From positions 541,869-605,868 of the forward strand of contig NZ_MUZV01000001.1 of assembly GCF_002000025.1 (NCBI RefSeq): 64,000 nucleotides of DNA, given 5' to 3'. A program made the translations under genes and the position numbers. Below, one piece after another: positions 37,566-47,971 of the stretch. A model generated the notes under the pieces. That model did not search any database and was not told where the DNA came from. It saw only the letters and a program-made list of their open reading frames with translations. Source of the stretch: Cognaticolwellia aestuarii (GTDB lineage: Bacteria; Pseudomonadota; Gammaproteobacteria; Enterobacterales; Alteromonadaceae). The stretch's first letter is position 1. Each line of letters opens with the position of its first letter.

Positions 37566-38939
37566 ATGAGCGATAAAAAAGACCCAGAGCAAACTAAGCC
37601 TGAGAATAAAACATCAGCTGTCAGCAGTAATACGAATCAGCAAACGGATATATCAACTTCAATTGATATTAGCTCAGCGCTTTTAGAACCGTCCAATAAA
37701 TCAAACAAAAATGAGCAAGCCTCAAAAAAAAGCTCAGGCGCTGAAAAAAACACCAGCCAAACCACATCATCAATAGATAAAAATCATGATAAGAGCACAG
37801 CAACAGTGAAAAATTCTGCTTCGACAACATCAACCACCGCTAATACTAAAGCAACGCAAAAAAGTAACCTTCCTAAGCATAAAGTTTCAAAGCTCGCGAT
37901 TTTAGCAATCATTCTGGCTTTATTAGCTATCGCTGCCAGTGCCGGACATTACTATTGGAGTGAGTTACAAAAAGCACAATTTAGTCAACAACTAAGCGCC
38001 GAACTACAAAAACAACAACAGTTAAGTCAAGCGCAAATTGTACAGCAGTTCTCGCAAAAATTAGCGCAACAACAGCAAGCACATAATACCCAACTTAAGG
38101 AGCTAAAAACTAGCATTGAATACAATACAGAAAATAGTATTCTTGAGTTGCAAAAACAGCAGCAGCAACAAATGGCAAATTTACGCCAGAATCAACCAAA
38201 CGACTGGCTGTTAGAAGAAGCTGAGTATCTCATCAGAGTAGCAGCAAGAAGCCTGTGGTTAGACAAAAATACCAGCACAGCCATCAGTTTACTTAATGAC
38301 GCTGATTTACGTATACAAGAACTGAACGATCCACAATTTTTAGTGCTGCGTCAAACCATTCAACAAGATATTGCTAAATTACAATTATTACCAACATTAA
38401 AAACTGATGATGTGATTTTAAAATTAATGGCGCTCGACCAGCAGATCAAACAGCTGCCGCTAGCCATGGTTGATGTTCCTGATAACAGCGATAAAGAAAG
38501 CAGCCTTGAGTTAACCGAAAATGTCAGCGACTGGCGAACTAATTTAGCAAAAACATGGCGTAAATTTATTGCTGATTTTATCACTGTAAACCGCAGGGCT
38601 GGTAATGTTGAACCTTTAATGTCTCCAGATTTTCAACAAAACTTAAGAGAAAACTTAAGCCTTAAATTGCAAACCGCTACTTGGGCAGCTAGCAAGGCAA
38701 ATAGTGATATTTACCGTCAATCACTTGATGACATCATAAACTGGCTCAATAACTATTTTGATATGTCGCACCAAGCAAACCAAAATTTTGTCAAAGCGCT
38801 CGATGCTTTAAAAAATGAAACAATAAACGTAGCGTATCCCAATGATCTCGCCGCATTAAAAGCGATACGCCAAATATTATCTGACCAACAGCCACCGATC
38901 ATTGAGCCAATAAAAATTGAGCAACAAGAGGGCGTATAA
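37566..38939 (+). CDS. hemX: HemX family membrane protein
   Basis: A 457-residue protein, longer than E. coli HemX (about 393). Residues 1-105 form a disordered Ser/Thr/Lys/Asn-rich tail, followed by one transmembrane helix (about 108-130), a glutamine-rich coiled coil and a periplasmic domain containing DWLLEEAEYLIRVA. The function is unclear; it was once described as a uroporphyrinogen methyltransferase but lacks that fold. Its stop overlaps the hemY start by one base. Confidence 0.88.
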   Translation: MSDKKDPEQTKPENKTSAVSSNTNQQTDISTSIDISSALLEPSNKSNKNEQASKKSSGAEKNTSQTTSSIDKNHDKSTATVKNSASTTSTTANTKATQKSNLPKHKVSKLAILAIILALLAIAASAGHYYWSELQKAQFSQQLSAELQKQQQLSQAQIVQQFSQKLAQQQQAHNTQLKELKTSIEYNTENSILELQKQQQQQMANLRQNQPNDWLLEEAEYLIRVAARSLWLDKNTSTAISLLNDADLRIQELNDPQFLVLRQTIQQDIAKLQLLPTLKTDDVILKLMALDQQIKQLPLAMVDVPDNSDKESSLELTENVSDWRTNLAKTWRKFIADFITVNRRAGNVEPLMSPDFQQNLRENLSLKLQTATWAASKANSDIYRQSLDDIINWLNNYFDMSHQANQNFVKALDALKNETINVAYPNDLAALKAIRQILSDQQPPIIEPIKIEQQEGV

Positions 38940-40126
38940 TGAAACGATTATTAATAGTAGTATTGTTATTTCTGAGCGCCGTTGCCCTTAGCCCGATATT
39001 GATTGGTGAAAAAGGTTATATTTTAATTGCTATGGGCGATTTAACCATAGAGTCAACCGTAGTAACAGCAAGCATCATGTTGATACTCAGTTTTATCGCT
39101 TTGCTTATGGTGTTGAAGTTTTTCCGTGGCGGACTAAACTTTAGTTTTGCAGCTTGGAACAAAATAGCCTTTGCCAATCGTCGCAAAGCCCTCAGAGATC
39201 TCAATAAGGGTATTGCAGCCTATGTATTAGGTGACTACAAACAAGCAGAACACTTACTTGCTAAGTCAGCTGAAGCCTCCTCTTTTGAACATATTGCCTA
39301 TCTTGTTGCCGCTGATGCTGCACAAAAACAAGCATTAAAACCAAACACTGATCATTATTTAGTCTTGCTTGAACAAAAATCTAACACCCTAAAAACGGCA
39401 GGATTAGAAGCGGTCTTAATTAAAATAAAATTACTGATCGGTCAGCAAAATTATGCTCAGGCGCGTGCGGTGATTGATGAACATCATAAGCATATTGGTC
39501 ACGATGCTCGACTATTATCATTAGAAATAACATTAAGCTTAATTGAGCAACGCTTTGACTATGTTATTAAACAGCTTAATGCGGCTAAAAAACAAAAAAG
39601 TATCACAAATGAAACCATTACCTTATGGCAACAACAAGCATTTTACGGCGCTTTTAATGACCGAATTAAGCAACAAGATAATGAGGCCTTAATGTTATTC
39701 TGGCAACAGTTGCCCAAAAAAGACAAACAATCAGAAACAGTTGTGCTTGCTTATTGCCAGGTCTTAGCTGAAAACCAAATTAACCAACCTTTAGCGAAAT
39801 TATTACTACCAATAATAAAAAAAGGCGCTAATACCTCCTTACTATCAGCAATAAGAACTTTACCTATTGCTCAGCCAGATAGTTTAATGGCCGCCGCACA
39901 AAAGCACTTACATAACGAGCCACATAACGCGCTTTGGCTGTCGTTAGTTGCGCATTTCGCTACAACGTCCCAACAATGGTCACTGGCTGAAAAAGCATTT
40001 AATAGCTTAGTAAACCTTGAAGAAAAACAATACGATAAAACAGATTTACTGGCTTTTGCTCAAGTACTTGAACAACAAGGTCAGCTAGATAAAGCCAATC
40101 AAGTATTGAGAAAAATTCACGCTTAA
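38939..40126 (+). CDS. hemY: HemY family TPR membrane protein
   Basis: A 395-residue protein with two N-terminal transmembrane helices and a TPR-like helical body (GDYKQAEHLLAKSAEA and similar). HemY of this type is found next to hemX in many gammaproteobacteria; its exact role in haem metabolism is not established. This is not the protoporphyrinogen oxidase HemY of Gram-positive bacteria. Coupled to hemX by a TAATG overlap. No hemD or hemG lies nearby. Confidence 0.88.
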   Translation: MKRLLIVVLLFLSAVALSPILIGEKGYILIAMGDLTIESTVVTASIMLILSFIALLMVLKFFRGGLNFSFAAWNKIAFANRRKALRDLNKGIAAYVLGDYKQAEHLLAKSAEASSFEHIAYLVAADAAQKQALKPNTDHYLVLLEQKSNTLKTAGLEAVLIKIKLLIGQQNYAQARAVIDEHHKHIGHDARLLSLEITLSLIEQRFDYVIKQLNAAKKQKSITNETITLWQQQAFYGAFNDRIKQQDNEALMLFWQQLPKKDKQSETVVLAYCQVLAENQINQPLAKLLLPIIKKGANTSLLSAIRTLPIAQPDSLMAAAQKHLHNEPHNALWLSLVAHFATTSQQWSLAEKAFNSLVNLEEKQYDKTDLLAFAQVLEQQGQLDKANQVLRKIHA

Positions 40127-40161
40127 AAACTTATACGTTCTAAAAACAATAAGCATAAAGC

Positions 40162-40251
40162 CCTATTTAATAACGATTAGATAATAATATTTAAACCGCT
40201 ATTAAATAGGACTCTTGCCCTTTATGTTTTTGCTTTCTTTGAAAAGAGCCC
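40162..40251 (-). promoter_or_regulatory. Hairpins in the 3' end of arfA
   Basis: On the minus-strand RNA an 8-pair stem (complement of 40244-40251 with 40209-40216, one G-U pair) lies within about codons 48-62. A second 11-base inverted repeat (40162-40172 with 40200-40210) spans the stop codon. In E. coli and relatives such structures cause cleavage or termination inside arfA, so that the mRNA lacks a stop codon and the product is destroyed through tmRNA tagging. The same control is likely here. Confidence 0.6.
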
Positions 40252-40394
40252 TTACCTTTCTTAGCGTTAATTATTTGTTGTTTAAATAATTTTGACGTTA
40301 CTACTGCCGCTAAAAAATTATCTTTAATAACACCTCGTCCCAATTCACAATCACCTTGCTTTTGCTGGTGCTTTTTTACTTTATTTTTGCTCAT
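40191..40394 (-). CDS. arfA: Alternative ribosome-rescue factor ArfA
   Basis: A 67-residue basic protein. The core GVIKDNFLAAVV and AKKGKGSFQRKQKHKGQES match the ArfA signature (E. coli: QIKDNAIEALL, NKKGKGSYMRKGKH). ArfA enters stalled ribosomes that lack a stop codon and recruits RF2 when tmRNA fails. The usual longer hydrophobic C-terminal tail is shortened to a few residues. An AGG lies about nine bases before the ATG. It is convergent with hemY, 64 bases away. Confidence 0.88.
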   Translation of the reverse strand: MSKNKVKKHQQKQGDCELGRGVIKDNFLAAVVTSKLFKQQIINAKKGKGSFQRKQKHKGQESYLIAV

Positions 40395-40555
40395 TTTACA
40401 CTACCTTTCAGTTGGTTTATGTTATATCAATGGTGACAAATTTATTGCTTCATCACGAAAACGCGCAGAGTATATACTAATAAAAAAATTATGCACAAAT
40501 ATTAAATTTATCTCATTCGGCACTATTGAACTAACAAATTTTAAACGCAAAATTT

Positions 40556-41254
40556 ATGACAACAACTGATCAAACAATACAAACAATAAGAATTAAAGCC
40601 ATTGCCCGTCATCATGGTTTATTCATTACTTTAACTGGTATTATCGCTTTAGTTATTGTCGCTTGGCTGTGTAGCTATTATTGGCAATTAGCACGCTTCC
40701 CTTTACTTTTTATGGTGCTCGCTTGCTTAGTGACTATTTTTATTGGCTTACTCAAACTAGCCGAACCTAGCTACAGTTTAATTTTAGCACCTGACACGAT
40801 AACCTTTTATCATCGTCACGGGCGCTGGAAATTTCATTGGCAGCAACTTCGTAATATACACTCAGTCACCAACACGGTGGGCATAACACGCGATGAACTC
40901 AATTATGTTGGTATCAAATTAATATCGATAGAGACAATAGCGAAACATGTTTCTTTACGATTAGCAAACCGCATGATTCACGAACAAAAACCACTTATTC
41001 ATTATTGCATTAAACATCAATTGCTAACATTTGACCAAGGGGTATTAAATTTTGAGCCATACATACTAGCAAACGGCGAGGTGATAAAAGGGCCATTAGC
41101 CGCTTTTCTTCATCATAGTGAGCTATTAAACCAAGCGCTTGGCGCACATATATTTATCTCAGCAAATAATTTAAATGGTTCAATTGATGGGTTTGTTGCC
41201 ATAGCCAATCGTTACTTAACACAAGCAAAGACCGCTAAGATTAATACCCCATAA
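40556..41254 (+). CDS. Membrane protein, probably DUF2982 family
   Basis: A 232-residue protein with two close N-terminal transmembrane helices (about 20-42 and 48-68), then a cytosolic domain with a PH-like strand pattern (PDTITFYHRHGRWKFHWQQL). The length and layout match the DUF2982 family of Vibrio and Shewanella as I remember it; I cannot confirm this. Function unknown. No clear ribosome site at the ATG. It is a single gene, convergent with fre. Confidence 0.72.
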   Translation: MTTTDQTIQTIRIKAIARHHGLFITLTGIIALVIVAWLCSYYWQLARFPLLFMVLACLVTIFIGLLKLAEPSYSLILAPDTITFYHRHGRWKFHWQQLRNIHSVTNTVGITRDELNYVGIKLISIETIAKHVSLRLANRMIHEQKPLIHYCIKHQLLTFDQGVLNFEPYILANGEVIKGPLAAFLHHSELLNQALGAHIFISANNLNGSIDGFVAIANRYLTQAKTAKINTP

Positions 41255-41260
41255 ATGCAT

Positions 41261-41289
41261 AAAAAAAGCGGAACAATAACATGCTCCGC
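41261..41289 (-). terminator. fre terminator
   Basis: On the minus strand GCGGA ... TCCGC followed by seven T. The loop is 12 bases and the stem is short, but the T run and location directly after the fre stop support it. Confidence 0.6.
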
Positions 41290-41317
41290 CTCTGTTTAAC
41301 TATGATGATTTTTTCGT

Positions 41318-42013
41318 TTAAATAAAAGCAAAAGCATCCGCATACATATGCTCAACTAAAGCGCCTTGCGCAACAAAATCTTCTCGAACAGCGGCAACCA
41401 TTTCAAAGCGACCGGCTAGGTAGATATCGTAATCGGCTAAATTATCGAGATCATCCATCACAACTTTATGCACTATGCCAACACGCCCTTGCCATGCGTC
41501 ATCAGGCGTTTCAATAACAGGGATAAACTTACCATTAGCTAATTGGCTAATCATCTCAGCCGTTTCGTCGAGTTCATAACAAGCACTTGGGTCACGTAAC
41601 CCCCAATAAACAATCACTTCTCGTTGTGAGCTTTGCGCAACTAAATGCTCAAACATCGATTTAATGTATGAAAAACCTGTACCACCAGCAATCAATAACA
41701 AAGGTCGCTGACTGTCTTCACGTAATTGCGCACTGCCAAAGGGCATTTCAATCGTTACTTCAGCGTTAGCTTTAATATGTTCTATGACTTGCATTGGGTA
41801 ACTGTCTGAGCCAAATGCGCCAATTTGTAGTTCAATGTATTCTGCACCGGGAGCACTAGCAATTGAAAAAGGGCGTTTGTCTTCGTCACTCATAACAAAG
41901 TTTAAATATTGTCCGGAAGCAAAATCAACAGCTTGGCTCGGCTTTAACAGTGCCTTGTAGACGTGGGCTGTTAAAGGAGTCAACGAAGCAACCTGACATG
42001 TTATCATTTTCAT
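41318..42013 (-). CDS. fre: NAD(P)H-flavin reductase
   Basis: A 231-residue ferredoxin-reductase-fold enzyme that reduces free FMN or FAD with NAD(P)H. KRPFSIAS is the flavin-binding RPFS motif, LLLIAGGTGFSYIKSM the nucleotide site, and the C-terminus ends near EHMYADAFAFI. Length and motifs match E. coli Fre (233). It lies downstream of ubiD, the conserved ubiD-fre order, with a 71-base gap. Confidence 0.95.
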   Translation of the reverse strand: MKMITCQVASLTPLTAHVYKALLKPSQAVDFASGQYLNFVMSDEDKRPFSIASAPGAEYIELQIGAFGSDSYPMQVIEHIKANAEVTIEMPFGSAQLREDSQRPLLLIAGGTGFSYIKSMFEHLVAQSSQREVIVYWGLRDPSACYELDETAEMISQLANGKFIPVIETPDDAWQGRVGIVHKVVMDDLDNLADYDIYLAGRFEMVAAVREDFVAQGALVEHMYADAFAFI

Positions 42014-42084
42014 TTATCTATACCTTATTACCGCATGCTTTTGATATTCATACGGTATCATTAATTTATCGGTTATTTTAATCG

Positions 42085-43566
42085 TTAAGATATATCGAGT
42101 TCAGCCCAAATATCATCAACATGATCTTTAATCGCTTGAGTCATTTCGATAGGTTCACCCCATTCACGATTTGTTTCGCCGGGCCATTTATTGGTCGCAT
42201 CTAAGCCCATTTTAGAGCCTAAGCCTGACACCGGGGAAGCAAAATCTAAATAATCAATCGGGGTGTTTTCAATTAACACCGTATCACGACTTGGATCCAT
42301 ACGTGTAGTCATTGCCCAAATAACATCTTGCCAATCACGGGCATTTATATCGTCATCACAAACAATGACAAATTTAGTATACATAAACTGGCGTAAAAAC
42401 GACCAAACTCCCATCATCACACGCTTAGCATGGCCGGCATATTGCTTTTTAATCGTCACAACTGCCAAACGATACGAACAACCTTCGGGTGGCAAGTAAA
42501 AATCTTGTATTTCAGGAAACTGTTTTTGCAAAATAGGCACAAAGACTTCATTAAGCGCTACACCTAATATGGCGGGTTCATCTGGTGGGCGTCCGGTATA
42601 AGTACTGTGATAAATTGGATCTTTTCTATGGGTAACATGGGTTACCGTAAACACGGGGAAATCATCTACTTCATTATAATAACCAGTATGATCGCCATAC
42701 GGCCCTTCGGGCGCTAATTCATCTGGGTCAATATAACCTTCTAAGACAATTTCTGCCGTTGCTGGTACTTCTAAATCATGACTAATACATTTAGCCACTT
42801 CGGTTTTGCTACCACGCAAAAGTCCAGCAAAAGCATATTCTGAAAGTGTGTCAGGTACAGGTGTAACCGCACCTAAAATCGTCGCAGGATCAGCACCTAG
42901 CGCTACTGCAACGGGGTATTTTTCACCTGGAAATGCTTTTTTAAACTCTTGAAAATCTAATGCACCTCCACGATGAGATAACCAACGCATAATAACTTTA
43001 TTACGCCCTAATAATTGATTGCGATAAATACCTAAATTTTGGCGCTCTTTATGCGGACCTTTAGTCACCGTTAAACCCCAGGTAATTAAGGGTGCCACAT
43101 CACCTGGCCAGCATTGCTGGATCGGCAGTTTAGTCAAATCAACAGCATCACCTTCAAGCACAACTTGTTGGCATAACGGTTTTTTAATCACCTTAACCGG
43201 CATATTTAATACTTGTTTATATAGCGGTAACTTATCCATGGCATCACGAAAGCCTTTAGGTGGCTCAGGCTCTTTAAGCGCAGCCAATAACTTGCCAACA
43301 TCGCGTAATGCACTGACATTATCTTGTCCCATTGCCAATGCAACACGGTCTGGCGTGCCAAATAAATTAGTTAAAACCGGCATACCATGAGGTTTGCCAT
43401 TTTCATCAACTGGATTTTCAAACAATAATGCCGGGCCGCCTTGTCTTAAGGTTCGATCACTAATTTCTGTCATAGTTAAATGAGTCGAAATAGGCTGACG
43501 AATACGCTTTAATTGCCCTAATTTCTCTAATTGACTGATAAAGTCTCTTAAATCACTGTATTTCAT
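42085..43566 (-). CDS. ubiD: UbiD-family 3-octaprenyl-4-hydroxybenzoate decarboxylase
   Basis: Prenylated-FMN-dependent decarboxylase in ubiquinone synthesis; it needs the UbiX cofactor. The protein is about 493 residues from the ATG at 43564-43566 ([10 protein letters not shown]), matching the E. coli N-terminus; an upstream ATG at 43593 would add nine residues. The segments [14 protein letters not shown] and the conserved Glu/Asp residues near the active site are present. Confidence 0.95.
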   Translation of the reverse strand: MKYSDLRDFISQLEKLGQLKRIRQPISTHLTMTEISDRTLRQGGPALLFENPVDENGKPHGMPVLTNLFGTPDRVALAMGQDNVSALRDVGKLLAALKEPEPPKGFRDAMDKLPLYKQVLNMPVKVIKKPLCQQVVLEGDAVDLTKLPIQQCWPGDVAPLITWGLTVTKGPHKERQNLGIYRNQLLGRNKVIMRWLSHRGGALDFQEFKKAFPGEKYPVAVALGADPATILGAVTPVPDTLSEYAFAGLLRGSKTEVAKCISHDLEVPATAEIVLEGYIDPDELAPEGPYGDHTGYYNEVDDFPVFTVTHVTHRKDPIYHSTYTGRPPDEPAILGVALNEVFVPILQKQFPEIQDFYLPPEGCSYRLAVVTIKKQYAGHAKRVMMGVWSFLRQFMYTKFVIVCDDDINARDWQDVIWAMTTRMDPSRDTVLIENTPIDYLDFASPVSGLGSKMGLDATNKWPGETNREWGEPIEMTQAIKDHVDDIWAELDIS

Positions 43567-43622
43567 ATTGGGATTTGGCCAAAAATTTGTCATGCATTAT
43601 AGCGGTAGATAGGCAGAAATCC

Positions 43623-44372
43623 CTAATCGATACCGACATCTGATGAATTATGTTGTTTTTGTATGACGGCTTGATAGCCGGCACGCACTTTTTCTACTAT
43701 AGCATTATCCGTAGATTGACTAAATGCCATATACAGATCGATAGATGAAATATCTAGCTTGTAAACGGGCTTTATATTGCGGCAATTAAAAGCTTCTTGG
43801 CGACATATAACTTGAAAGGTGGATTTATTAGCTGGGAATAAATCAATTCTATTTTGTTCGAATAACAATAAATTTTGCTTACCTTGAACAACCGTTGTTA
43901 AATGTTTAAAGTCATTTTTAATTAAATATTGATATACCGCACTGTCGCGCACTGTGCCTATTTTATATTGCTTGAGTTTTTCCAAAGAGGTCTGTGCATT
44001 GATTTCACTATCAATAGCGCCATACAGATAATAATCTAAGGCCATTATCTCACCAACCCATTTAAACTGCTCTGCTCTTGCGGGGGTTTTTGCGAGAGAA
44101 TAAATCAAAATATTAGGCTCATTCAATGCTAAGTGGTACGCTCTTGCCCACGGTAAAACATCAATGCTGTAAGTAATGCCGGCCATCGATAATACCTGCT
44201 CAACTAGTGCAGTTGCAGGGCCAACAACCTTACCACCTTCAAGATATTGTAGAGGGAAGGTATCTTCTGTTACGACTTTTACCTTAATAGCATCATGTTT
44301 AGCATGCACGTTTGTGCCATAGGCAAAACTACTCAAGAATAACAATAAGAAAATAAATGAAAAATAGCGCAT
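43623..44372 (-). CDS. Periplasmic SBP_bac_3-type solute-binding protein
   Basis: A 249-residue protein with a signal peptide (cleavage near FAYG) and a two-lobed substrate-binding fold (FPLQYLEGGKVVGPATALVEQVL, LPWARAYHLALNEP). In the Alteromonadales such free-standing proteins are common and often lack an adjacent ABC transporter, as here. The ligand is not predictable. The gene is 56 bases upstream of ubiD on the same strand, and its 5' side is the 367-base rho intergenic region. Confidence 0.8.
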   Translation of the reverse strand: MRYFSFIFLLLFLSSFAYGTNVHAKHDAIKVKVVTEDTFPLQYLEGGKVVGPATALVEQVLSMAGITYSIDVLPWARAYHLALNEPNILIYSLAKTPARAEQFKWVGEIMALDYYLYGAIDSEINAQTSLEKLKQYKIGTVRDSAVYQYLIKNDFKHLTTVVQGKQNLLLFEQNRIDLFPANKSTFQVICRQEAFNCRNIKPVYKLDISSIDLYMAFSQSTDNAIVEKVRAGYQAVIQKQHNSSDVGID

Positions 44373-44739
44373 TTCGCCCCCTCTAACGGTCTAAGGTTGT
44401 ACACGACAAATTGAAAAGCGCGCATACTACCCTATTGCAAAACATTTGTCGTTTATTTTTCATACAAAACAATAAAAGCTAAAAGCACTACATGACTATA
44501 CAGCGTTTAGCGTCATTAACTCTATCAAGTATAACCACTAAAATATGCGCTCTAATGCTAATTTTTCATAAACCAAATACTCACACTACTGATTTGACAA
44601 GAAAGAAATTAAAACGATATTTTTTAATTAGTTAGTAATTAAAGCACTTTATCAAGCTCAACATTATTATTTAAAAACAGCTATTTTAGAGCCAAAAAAA
44701 CCAGCAAATGCTGGTTTTTTAAATCGATATTATTATGGA
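44373..44739. other. Intergenic region after rho
   Basis: 367 bases without a gene. It holds the rho terminator at 44694-44720 and must hold the promoter of the solute-binding protein gene. The rest is AT-rich and shows no repeat or RNA motif I recognise. Confidence 0.7.
44694..44720 (-). terminator. rho terminator
   Basis: AAAAAAACCAGC-aaat-GCTGGTTTTTT, a symmetrical intrinsic terminator 20 bases beyond the rho stop codon. On the minus strand it ends in seven T. Confidence 0.88.
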
Positions 44740-45999
44740 TTATTGACGCTTCATCGAATCAAAAAACTCATTATTGGTCTTAGTCATCGCTAACTTATCA
44801 ATCATGAATTCCATCGCATCAATTTCACCCATTTCATGAACAATCTTACGTAATATCCACATTTTTTGTAATTCATCAGGCTTAGTTAATAACTCTTCAC
44901 GACGAGTACCACTGCGGTTAAAGTGTATCGCAGGGAAAACACGCTTTTCAGAAATTTTACGTGATAAGTGTAATTCCATATTACCCGTACCTTTAAATTC
45001 TTCGTAGATAACTTCATCCATTTTAGAGCCTGTTTCAACAAGCGCTGTAGCAATAATAGTTAAACTACCACCTTCTTCGATATTACGTGCAGCACCAAAG
45101 AAACGTTTTGGACGGTGTAAAGCATTCGCATCAACACCACCGGTAAGTATTTTACCTGATGATGGAATAACGGTGTTATAAGCACGTGCTAAACGCGTAA
45201 TTGAATCAAGTAAAATAACCACATCTTTTTTGTGTTCTACTAAGCGCTTAGCTTTTTCGATAACCATTTCGGCTACTTGTACATGACGGTTTGCTGGCTC
45301 ATCAAATGTTGAAGCAATAACTTCACCTTTCACCAAGCGACGCATTTCTGTAACTTCTTCAGGACGCTCGTCAATCAACAACACCATCAATTCAGCTTCA
45401 GGTTGGTTATGAGCAATACTTTGCGCAATATTCTGTAGCAACAATGTTTTACCAGCTTTTGGTGGTGCAACAATTAAACCACGCTGACCTTTGCCAATAG
45501 GCGAGGCTAAATCTAAAACACGAGCTGTAATGTCTTCAGTTGAACCATTACCACGTTCCATGATCATGCGATCGGTTGGATGTATTGGTGTTAAGTTTTC
45601 AAAAAGGATTTTATTGCGAGAGTTTTCAGGGCGGTCAAAATTAACTTCATTTACTTTCAGGAGTGCAAAGTAGCGTTCACCGTCTTTTGGTGGACGAATT
45701 TTACCAGCAATGGTATCACCGGTACGCATACTAAATCGGCGTATTTGGCTTGGCGATACATAAATATCATCAGGGCCGGCTAAATAGGATGAGTCCGCCG
45801 ATCGTAAAAAACCAAAGCCGTCTTGTAGAATTTCTAAAACACCGCTACCAAAGATATCTTCACCGCTTTTAGCGTGGGCTTTTAAAATAGCAAAAATAAT
45901 GTCTTGTTTGCGGTTACGAGCCAAATGCTCCAATTTCATTGTTTCTGCGAGTTTGACTAGCTCGCTGATAGACTTTTCTTTAAGTTCGTTAAGATTCAT
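44740..45999 (-). CDS. rho: Transcription termination factor Rho
   Basis: A 419-residue hexameric RNA helicase (E. coli 419). The N-terminal [14 protein letters not shown] domain and RNA-binding OSB-like fold ([20 protein letters not shown]) are followed by the Walker A motif PPKAGKT, Walker B-like [16 protein letters not shown], the Q-loop and the R-loop ([20 protein letters not shown]). It lies downstream of trxA, as in E. coli, with a 189-base gap that probably contains its promoter and leader. Confidence 0.98.
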   Translation of the reverse strand: MNLNELKEKSISELVKLAETMKLEHLARNRKQDIIFAILKAHAKSGEDIFGSGVLEILQDGFGFLRSADSSYLAGPDDIYVSPSQIRRFSMRTGDTIAGKIRPPKDGERYFALLKVNEVNFDRPENSRNKILFENLTPIHPTDRMIMERGNGSTEDITARVLDLASPIGKGQRGLIVAPPKAGKTLLLQNIAQSIAHNQPEAELMVLLIDERPEEVTEMRRLVKGEVIASTFDEPANRHVQVAEMVIEKAKRLVEHKKDVVILLDSITRLARAYNTVIPSSGKILTGGVDANALHRPKRFFGAARNIEEGGSLTIIATALVETGSKMDEVIYEEFKGTGNMELHLSRKISEKRVFPAIHFNRSGTRREELLTKPDELQKMWILRKIVHEMGEIDAMEFMIDKLAMTKTNNEFFDSMKRQ

Positions 46000-46160
46000 A
46001 GTGGGGGTTTCTTAGACTATTTAGGTTGTTATGCTGTGCCGTTTGGCAATTTAGGATGTTTGAGTATGGTATTTGAAATGTTATTTTCGTTCGAATGTTA
46101 AATTTAGCACTAAAAACAAAACAGGTAAAGGATCACGTGCTTGATCTTTTGCTAAAAAGC

Positions 46161-46188
46161 AAAAAGGCCCGAATTACGGACCTTTTTT
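46161..46188 (-). terminator. trxA terminator
   Basis: On the minus strand GGTCCG-taatt-CGGGCC followed by TTTTT directly after the trxA stop at 46189. The G-U pair makes the structure fit the minus strand better than the plus strand. It separates trxA from rho. Confidence 0.75.
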
Positions 46189-46515
46189 TTATAAATTGTT
46201 ATCAATAAACTCTTTTAATTGAGTTTTTGATAATGCACCAACTTTGGTGTCGGCAACAGCACCATCTTTAAATAGTAATAGTGTTGGAATACCACGGATA
46301 CCATATTTAGGTGGGGTGTTAGAGTTTTGATCTATGTTTAATTTGCCAATAGTTAATTTACCAGCATATTCTTCAGCCACGTCATTTAACAACGGTGCAA
46401 TCATTTTACATGGGCCACACCATTCAGCCCAGAAATCAACTAAAACAAGACCTGATGCATTAATTACATCAGTATCAAAACTATCATCAGTTAACTGAAC
46501 AATTTTATCGCTCAT
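46189..46515 (-). CDS. trxA: Thioredoxin 1
   Basis: A 108-residue cytosolic dithiol oxidoreductase. Active site WCGPC is at residues 32-36, with KMIAPLL and the cis-Pro in GIPTLLLF. The length matches E. coli TrxA (109). It is divergent from rhlB, 187 bases away, and upstream of rho: the conserved rhlB/trxA/rho arrangement. Confidence 0.97.
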   Translation of the reverse strand: MSDKIVQLTDDSFDTDVINASGLVLVDFWAEWCGPCKMIAPLLNDVAEEYAGKLTIGKLNIDQNSNTPPKYGIRGIPTLLLFKDGAVADTKVGALSKTQLKEFIDNNL

Positions 46516-46702
46516 TTATATCTCCATTAAAGGTGGCCTATAGCCAATTGGTTAAGATTATACCTTCATCACAATTAATTACCAACAATCATATATAACA
46601 GTTATTAGTAAAATAAATCAAAATCAACTAATAGCATTAAATTATTAGTGCTTTTATGTGAATCTAATTTTTATTAATAGCGTAACCTGTTAAGCTAGCG
46701 GT

Positions 46703-47968
46703 ATGAAAAAAACACACTTAACAGAAATAAAGTTCTCGGAACTTAAACTCGAGCCTACCGTTATTAGCGGCCTCGCATCTATGGGCTTTGAATATTGTAC
46801 TGCAATTCAAGCAAAGTCTCTTCCTATACTCATGACAGGCAAAGATATCGCCGGTCAAGCACAAACTGGTGAAGGTAAAACTATTGCCTTTTTGGCGGCA
46901 ACATTCCATCATTTACTACAGAAAAAAGATGTTAGCCACAATCAACCGCGTGCGCTAATTATGGCACCTACGCGTGAGCTTGCAATTCAAATTCATCGCG
47001 ATGCTATTGCTATGGCAAAAAGTACCGGGTTACGCCTTGGTATTGTATATGGTGGCGAAGGTTATGAAAGTCAACGCCAAGAACTTGAACAAGGGGTTGA
47101 TATATTAATCGGCACTTGTGGTCGTTTGCTTGATTACCTAAAGCAAGGTATTTATAACCTTAACAATATTGAAGTAGTCGTACTTGATGAAGCTGACCGC
47201 ATGTTCGATCTTGGCTTTATCAAAGACATTCGTTATATGTTTGGTAGAATGCCGGCGGCGACAGATCGCTTAAGCATGCTATTTTCAGCAACGCTGTCTT
47301 TCCGCGTAAAAGAACTCGCCTTTGAACATATGAATGATCCGGACAGCGTAGAAGTTGAACCCGATCAAAAAACCAACATTCGCATTACCGAAGAATTATT
47401 TTACCCTTCTAATGAAGATAAAATGTCTTTACTACAAACATTGATTGAAGAAGACTGGCCAGATAAAGCGATCATCTTTGCTAATACAAAACATGTTTGT
47501 GAAAAAATACATGCTCACCTCGAAGCCGACAATATTAGGGTTGGTATGCTTACTGGTGATGTGATCCAAAAGAAACGTTTGAAAATTTTAGAACAGTTTA
47601 CTAACGGACAATTAGATATTCTAGTTGCCACAGATGTAGCCGCTCGTGGACTTCATATTCCGGCTGTTACCCATGTGTTTAATTATGACTTACCTGACGA
47701 TTGTGAAGATTATGTGCACCGTATTGGTCGTACCGGTCGAGCTGGGGCAACTGGACATGCCATTAGTTTAGCTTGCGAGCAATATGTATTTAACTTGCCT
47801 GCCATTGAAAGCTACATTGAACACGAATTGCCAGTTAGCAAGTATGATCATGAAGCCTTATTGACCGACTTACCTAAGCCTAAACCGCGCCCACGTCGTC
47901 ATAAGCCACATAATGGTGGTCAAAACCGTAGTCGTAGCACGGGCAATAGGCCACAAAGGAATAGTTAG
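46703..47968 (+). CDS. rhlB: ATP-dependent RNA helicase RhlB
   Basis: A 421-residue DEAD-box helicase; in E. coli it is part of the RNA degradosome with RNase E. It contains [25 protein letters not shown] (SATLSFRV) and [10 protein letters not shown]. The C-terminal tail is basic and Arg/Pro-rich ([12 protein letters not shown]). The length is that of the E. coli protein. gppA starts three bases after its stop, as in E. coli. Confidence 0.97.
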   Translation: MKKTHLTEIKFSELKLEPTVISGLASMGFEYCTAIQAKSLPILMTGKDIAGQAQTGEGKTIAFLAATFHHLLQKKDVSHNQPRALIMAPTRELAIQIHRDAIAMAKSTGLRLGIVYGGEGYESQRQELEQGVDILIGTCGRLLDYLKQGIYNLNNIEVVVLDEADRMFDLGFIKDIRYMFGRMPAATDRLSMLFSATLSFRVKELAFEHMNDPDSVEVEPDQKTNIRITEELFYPSNEDKMSLLQTLIEEDWPDKAIIFANTKHVCEKIHAHLEADNIRVGMLTGDVIQKKRLKILEQFTNGQLDILVATDVAARGLHIPAVTHVFNYDLPDDCEDYVHRIGRTGRAGATGHAISLACEQYVFNLPAIESYIEHELPVSKYDHEALLTDLPKPKPRPRRHKPHNGGQNRSRSTGNRPQRNS

Positions 47969-47971
47969 ACA

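Noticed and set aside
40387..40569. 60-codon frame between arfA and the DUF2982-like gene
   Set aside because: No ribosome site, no recognisable sequence, overlaps the next gene start; probably random in AT-rich DNA.
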